Shown piece by piece: positions 6,659 through 9,955 of a stretch of DNA of 9,955 nucleotides; within the stretch, counting starts at the first letter, position 1, and every line of letters starts with the position of its first letter. The notes below the pieces were generated by a model. The model worked only from the letters and a program-made list of their open reading frames with translations. It was not told the origin of the DNA and did not search any database. The stretch is from Thermoplasmata archaeon (GTDB lineage Archaea; Thermoplasmatota; Thermoplasmata; Thermoplasmatales; Thermoplasmataceae): contig JAJZAR010000051.1 of the NCBI GenBank assembly GCA_021799315.1, positions 1-9,955 on the forward strand. The letters run 5' to 3'. Position numbers and translations under genes: made by a program.

Positions 6659-9147
6659 TATAAACCACCACTTGCCCTTTGATCTGCAGCCCTCAATAGA
6701 GATTCCAAATAAGCTAACCTAAAAATGCCTATTTCTTTATCTTTAACCATATTTAAAACGGTCTGTACCCAGCTTTTTTTCATAGATTCTGAGCCCAGTT
6801 CCATTAAATCCAGATCTAGAATGACATTATTAATTGTAACGTTAGGGAGATTTACTTTTTTTATTTTATCTCCATCCCATACACCCTTTGCAAATCTTAT
6901 TTTCTCATCTGTAGGTATTTTTTCTCCTGGCATAGACCTGATAGATGTCCTAATTTTTCCGTGATGAGATAGTGCAAGAAAAATTGCAAGAGGGTCAACT
7001 CCATTTTGAATCGCTATTAGAGCTGAGGCTAGCTCATGACGGAAGTACTTTCTTCCACCTTCTGGATGGTTTATCCATTTATCATAGGGAGCTTTTGCTA
7101 TCTGGTTTTCTTCGATCTCTTTTGGAACCCCTTCAAGTTTATTAATTTTTGATTGAAATGCTGGATGTGCCTTGCCTACATCATGCCATAGGGCTCCCTT
7201 TAGAAGAGCATCCTCAAATTTTTTCGAATTTTGAGGAATACCTATAACCTTTACTATATCACGACATTTGTTGACTACTTCTTCCGTATGCTCGTAAATT
7301 GACTTCCATGGAAATTGTGACGGATTATCGTCATTAAAACTACATGTTTCTCTTGTGTTTCCTGAACTTTGATTTTTTGCAACAATAGGAACCTCGTTTT
7401 TATCTTTTAGAGACCAGCCCATCACCTCAGAATAATGCCCCTTTTTTGAGTCTAGCATCACTATCTGGCCATGATATAGCCTTTCTCCCTTCATGAGCAT
7501 GCTCCATCCTCCATTTATCCAGTCCCATTTATACAATCTTTCATCCTTAGAATTTTTCAATAGTTCATTTAACTCGTTTAGTGGAACAGGGCAAAGTTCA
7601 TCCCTTTCCGGTAAATTCTCCTTTTTTAAATTTTCCCGATCTAAATCACGCCAGAAAACTGAAACATGCCTTTCGTCAGAATTTCTTACAAATCTTGAGA
7701 TATCTATATCATAATCGGTTAGATCGGGTGATGTGTCAAATAGTTCTAAAATATCTTTTCTTCTAAGGGATCCATCATTTCTGATTTCAAAGTCAAAACC
7801 GTTAATACCTGATAATGAGAACTGTTTTCCATCGATCTCCTTAAGGAATTTTCTGGACTTCTCAATTTCTATTGTTTCATATGGGGCTGACATAGTTCTA
7901 CCTTTCTTATCAACAGGATCAACCCAGAAAATATCTGACTGATCATATTCTCCAGATCGGTTACATCTTCCAAATCTCTGTACAAGTGATTGCAAGGGTG
8001 CAATTTCTGTGAACAAAGTTCTGCATGAAATATCAACCCCTGCTTCAATTACCTGAGTTGTTATTATTATACTGTCGTTGCTTTCGATATCATTTACTAT
8101 TTTTTGAATAATTTTTTCTTTATCCACTGGCCTAAATTGTGAGTGCAAAAGCAAAATATCAGGTACCCTTATGTGTTCTGTATTTCTTCGTTTGGATAAT
8201 AATTTCTGAATGTTTTGGAATAAAGTTTTGGCTCTTTCCACGGTATTTACTATTACAATGGTTCTAGAGTCTGTCTTGTGATTTTCAATTATTTCTATTG
8301 CAAGTTCATAACTTTCTGATGCATTATTCTTTGAAGCCGTCACCATTTTAGTTGAATTTATTATTTTATTTATTTTTATATTTTCTTTGTCATCCTTGGA
8401 CAGTGTTAATATTTCTTCATCTGATATATTCCCTTTAAAGTCCACAGTGTAAAACCACTGCTTGTTTAAGGTAGCGCTCATCCATATTGAGTGGGCTTCC
8501 TTGATCATTCCAAAATAATTTCTATGAGAATCTAGTTGAATGCTTGTAGTTAATCCTGAACCCATTAGTTGAATTTCGTCTAACACCCACAGAGTGTCAT
8601 TATTCAATAATCCAAACTGGATTGGCCATCTATATCTGCTTATTCCATATCCCCTGTTCAGAGCTCTAGACAGCAGCATATCCTGTGTTCCTACTATTAT
8701 CATATTACTTTCTGGAAAAATATCCCATGGAATGGTCTCTTCTCCTCCCATTAGCGTAACTACGGAAATTTTCCCCTTTTTCGTGAAATCCGGGGTGTAT
8801 TTAATTATCTTTGAATGATTTATCTTGTCCAATTCTAATTCTCCGGAAAGAAGACCTAAATTATTTAACCATAATATTGCACTGTCTCTTGTTTGCTCTA
8901 CTATAACCCTCATCGGAAGAGCGTAAACTAACCTCCTCGGAGTAGCATTTCTTGAGTTCTCTTCCTGATAAAACCTCCTCCAAACCCATCCTATTACTAT
9001 GTTGGCAGTCTTTCCAAGACCTGTTGGAATATTGATCCAGTGATATAAGTTTTTACTTTTAGCAAAATTGGACTGATATGGATATGGTTGATTTCCAGTG
9101 GCTCTCTGAAAAAAACTTTCATACTCTTCGTTTAAATTATAATCCAT
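6658..9147 (-). CDS. cas3: Cas3 helicase-nuclease with C-terminal HD domain (type I-G)
   Basis: Counting from the ATG at 9147, the protein has 829 residues. The N-terminal two thirds is a superfamily 2 helicase: Walker A P-T-G-L-G-K-T (41-47), motif II D-E-I-Q (190-193) in place of the usual DExH, S-A-T (224-226), and motif VI Q-R-F-G-R-C-N-R (390-397) after I-E-A-G-V-D-I (367-373). The HD nuclease lies at the C-terminus: H620, the H655-D656 pair, H704 and H728-H729. This helicase-then-HD order is the reverse of most Cas3 proteins and is known for type I-G. It would be recruited to the R-loop to unwind and degrade target DNA. An open frame reaches back to 9216, but those 23 hydrophobic codons contain the TATA/BRE element. 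The family-like sequence starts just after M1, so the 9147 start is preferred. It has no Shine-Dalgarno site, consistent with leaderless initiation as first gene of the operon. Confidence 0.95.
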   Translation of the reverse strand: MDYNLNEEYESFFQRATGNQPYPYQSNFAKSKNLYHWINIPTGLGKTANIVIGWVWRRFYQEENSRNATPRRLVYALPMRVIVEQTRDSAILWLNNLGLLSGELELDKINHSKIIKYTPDFTKKGKISVVTLMGGEETIPWDIFPESNMIIVGTQDMLLSRALNRGYGISRYRWPIQFGLLNNDTLWVLDEIQLMGSGLTTSIQLDSHRNYFGMIKEAHSIWMSATLNKQWFYTVDFKGNISDEEILTLSKDDKENIKINKIINSTKMVTASKNNASESYELAIEIIENHKTDSRTIVIVNTVERAKTLFQNIQKLLSKRRNTEHIRVPDILLLHSQFRPVDKEKIIQKIVNDIESNDSIIITTQVIEAGVDISCRTLFTEIAPLQSLVQRFGRCNRSGEYDQSDIFWVDPVDKKGRTMSAPYETIEIEKSRKFLKEIDGKQFSLSGINGFDFEIRNDGSLRRKDILELFDTSPDLTDYDIDISRFVRNSDERHVSVFWRDLDRENLKKENLPERDELCPVPLNELNELLKNSKDERLYKWDWINGGWSMLMKGERLYHGQIVMLDSKKGHYSEVMGWSLKDKNEVPIVAKNQSSGNTRETCSFNDDNPSQFPWKSIYEHTEEVVNKCRDIVKVIGIPQNSKKFEDALLKGALWHDVGKAHPAFQSKINKLEGVPKEIEENQIAKAPYDKWINHPEGGRKYFRHELASALIAIQNGVDPLAIFLALSHHGKIRTSIRSMPGEKIPTDEKIRFAKGVWDGDKIKKVNLPNVTINNVILDLDLMELGSESMKKSWVQTVLNMVKDKEIGIFRLAYLESLLRAADQRASGGL

Positions 9148-9170
9148 GATAAGGACTGATAAACTGAACT

Positions 9171-9188
9171 GTATATTTAGTTTTTTAC
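9171..9188 (-). promoter_or_regulatory. Archaeal promoter (BRE + TATA box) of the cas operon
   Basis: On the minus strand, GTAAAAAA (9188-9181) followed by CTAAATATAC (9180-9171) resembles an archaeal BRE plus TATA box. Transcription normally starts about 26 bases downstream of the TATA centre. This predicts a start near 9149-9150, two or three bases before the cas3 ATG at 9147. The mRNA would be leaderless or nearly so, which explains the absence of a ribosome-binding site there. The same bases argue against using the upstream ATG at 9216. Confidence 0.7.
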
Positions 9189-9205
9189 AGACAACAATTA
9201 CAAAT

Positions 9206-9265
9206 ATCCAACACATAGAGCTTTGATTTTATTAAAACAATTACTTCAAATAGGATGTGTAGGAT
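9206..9265. repeat. Interrupted inverted repeat, candidate operator
   Basis: ATCCAACACAT (9206-9216) and ATGTGTAGGAT (9255-9265) are reverse complements at 10 of 11 positions, separated by 38 bases. The right arm abuts the BRE of the regulator gene. That arm also contains part of a short direct repeat, AGGATG at 9252-9257 and 9261-9266. Paired sites between divergent promoters suit a dimeric regulator binding two sites or forming a loop, but function is inferred from position and symmetry only. Confidence 0.4.
9223..9240. repeat. AT-rich imperfect dyad between the two promoters
   Basis: TTGATTTTATTAAAACAA matches its own reverse complement at 14 of 18 positions, with TTG and CAA as outer ends. 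It lies near the middle of the gap, inside the spacer of the larger inverted repeat. It could be an operator half of a regulator site or simply AT-rich sequence, since such dyads arise easily in AT-rich DNA. Confidence 0.25.
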
Positions 9266-9278
9266 GAAACATTAAATA
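9264..9278 (+). promoter_or_regulatory. Archaeal promoter (BRE + TATA box) of the TrmB-type regulator
   Basis: ATGAAAC (9264-9270, BRE-like) followed by ATTAAATA (9271-9278, TATA-like) precedes the plus-strand gene. A start about 26 bases after the TATA centre falls near 9301, roughly 8 bases before the ATG at 9309. The 5' leader would be very short. A partial GGGTG at 9299-9303 could serve as a weak ribosome-binding site only if transcription starts slightly earlier. Confidence 0.6.
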
Positions 9279-9308
9279 CGGACAAACGCATTATTATAGG
9301 GTGTCCCC

Positions 9309-9955
9309 ATGGGCTCAGAACTTTTTGAAATACTGAAGGATTTTGGTCTTACTGATTACGAGTCAAGGGTGATGGAATCTTTACTTCTCAACGATTCACT
9401 CACACCTGGAGAAATAGTCTCCATATCAGGCATACCGCAGCCAAGGGTTTACGATGTTCTTGGCAAATTAAAGGAAAAGGGTATGGTTGACGAAAGCCCA
9501 GGGAAGAAAAAGATGTACAGGGCAAGGGACATTGAGGCGTCTCTGGGCATGAGGGTAAAGGAACTCAACACCAGCATTGACAGAATTAATAAGATAGTTC
9601 AAAAAACCAGAACAACCAATTCCAGTTCTAAGCCATATCTGTGGCTCATGGAGACGGAAAAGGTAATTATAAATGAGATGAGAAAAAGAATCGACGGCGC
9701 AAGGGATGAGATCATAATATCCTGCAGCAAGACCAGGCTGATCAGAATGAGAGAAAAACTCATAAATGCCATTTCAAGGGGAGTTACCGTTGCAATTGTT
9801 ATATTTCCAGAACCCGATAAAAAGCTGCTCGATGATTTCAGGGGTGCCATAATCAAGGTAAGAAATGGTATGACTTCAGAGGTGCTCATAACAGACAGAT
9901 CAATGGCCATAATCAGCGTCGGCAAGACAATGGAAATGAAGGATTATGCACTGCT
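9309..9955 (+). CDS. TrmB-family transcriptional regulator (3' end beyond window)
   Basis: The ATG at 9309 opens a frame of 215 residues that runs off the right edge without a stop. A stop codon in frame at 9297-9299 makes this the first usable ATG. Residues about 5-72 form the TrmB winged helix-turn-helix: F-G-L-T-D-Y-E-S-R-V-M (12-22), S-G-I-P-Q-P-R-V-Y-D-V-L (40-51) and the wing K-G-M-V-D-E-S-P-G-K-K-K-M-Y-R-A (57-72). A helical linker follows (about 78-100), likely a dimerising coiled coil. From about 112 comes a phospholipase-D-like effector region (E-I-I-I-S-C-S at 134-140, R-G-V-T-V-A-I-V-I at 157-165). Family members sense sugars or other metabolites and repress or activate nearby genes; the ligand here cannot be told. 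It is divergent from the cas operon and shares its 161-base control region. Its G+C looks higher than that of the cas genes. Confidence 0.88.
   Translation, partial: MGSELFEILKDFGLTDYESRVMESLLLNDSLTPGEIVSISGIPQPRVYDVLGKLKEKGMVDESPGKKKMYRARDIEASLGMRVKELNTSIDRINKIVQKTRTTNSSSKPYLWLMETEKVIINEMRKRIDGARDEIIISCSKTRLIRMREKLINAISRGVTVAIVIFPEPDKKLLDDFRGAIIKVRNGMTSEVLITDRSMAIISVGKTMEMKDYAL

Larger units (their letters stand above)
9148..9308. other. Divergent intergenic region between cas3 and the TrmB-type gene
   Basis: These 161 bases contain no convincing gene. They hold two outward-facing BRE/TATA-like promoters (about 9188-9171 leftward, 9264-9278 rightward). The middle is AT-rich, with an interrupted inverted repeat and an imperfect dyad listed separately. 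I see no CRISPR repeat, tRNA or terminator-like hairpin here. Confidence 0.8.

Noticed and set aside
8594..8818. Short plus-strand open frames across cas3 and csx17 as possible anti-CRISPR or toxin genes
   Set aside because: They are reverse-strand shadows of well-conserved coding sequence, without ribosome sites, promoters or recognisable domains.
9148..9216. Hydrophobic N-terminal extension of Cas3 resembling a signal or membrane segment
   Set aside because: It covers the BRE/TATA element and precedes the family-like N-terminus; Cas3 acts in the cytoplasm.
9217..9254. Possible CRISPR repeat or leader in the intergenic gap
   Set aside because: Only one copy of each element is present and there is no regular repeat-spacer spacing.
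9599..9925. 108-codon open frame on the minus strand at the right end
   Set aside because: It lies wholly antisense to the TrmB-type regulator and has low-complexity Ser/Leu/Ile composition without any motif.

Overview
The window is an AT-rich stretch, probably from an archaeon. It holds almost all of a type I-G (formerly I-U) CRISPR-Cas operon on the minus strand and the first part of a divergent TrmB-type regulator gene on the plus strand. The archaeal assignment rests on two BRE/TATA-like promoters at the right spacing for leaderless or near-leaderless transcripts, and on the TrmB-family neighbour. A Thermoplasmata-like host is a guess from base composition and leaderless starts. No rRNA, tRNA or housekeeping marker is present to fix the taxon.

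Layout, in transcription order from right to left: cas3 (helicase with a C-terminal HD nuclease, 9147-6658), csx17/cas8g (6658-4289), csb1/cas7g (4299-3238), csb2 (Cas5-Cas6 fusion, 3227-1767), a cas4-cas1 fusion (1780-92), and the first 29 codons of cas2 (88-1, running off the left edge). The genes overlap by 1 to 14 bases or lie 3 to 10 bases apart, so this looks like one translationally coupled transcript. The order is the one known from the Geobacter sulfurreducens GSU0051-GSU0058 locus. No CRISPR repeats are visible. An array, if adjacent, most likely lies beyond position 1, past cas2.

By family knowledge, Csb2 would process crRNA through its Cas6-like part and cap the complex through its Cas5-like part. 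Csb1 would form the backbone along the crRNA, and Csx17 would be the large subunit that recognises the PAM. Cas3 would then unwind and degrade the target. Cas4-Cas1 with Cas2 would trim and integrate new spacers. All recognisable catalytic motifs of Cas3, Cas4 and Cas1 are intact, so the operon looks functional.

The 161-base gap between cas3 and the regulator (9148-9308) holds two back-to-back archaeal promoters. Between them are an interrupted inverted repeat (9206-9216 / 9255-9265) and an AT-rich dyad (9223-9240), which are candidate operator sites. The regulator gene is visibly richer in G+C than the cas genes, suggesting that the operon was acquired next to a resident gene. The least-documented parts of the window are the possible regulator-operator control of the cas operon, the charged insert in Csx17 and the acidic tail of Csb1.
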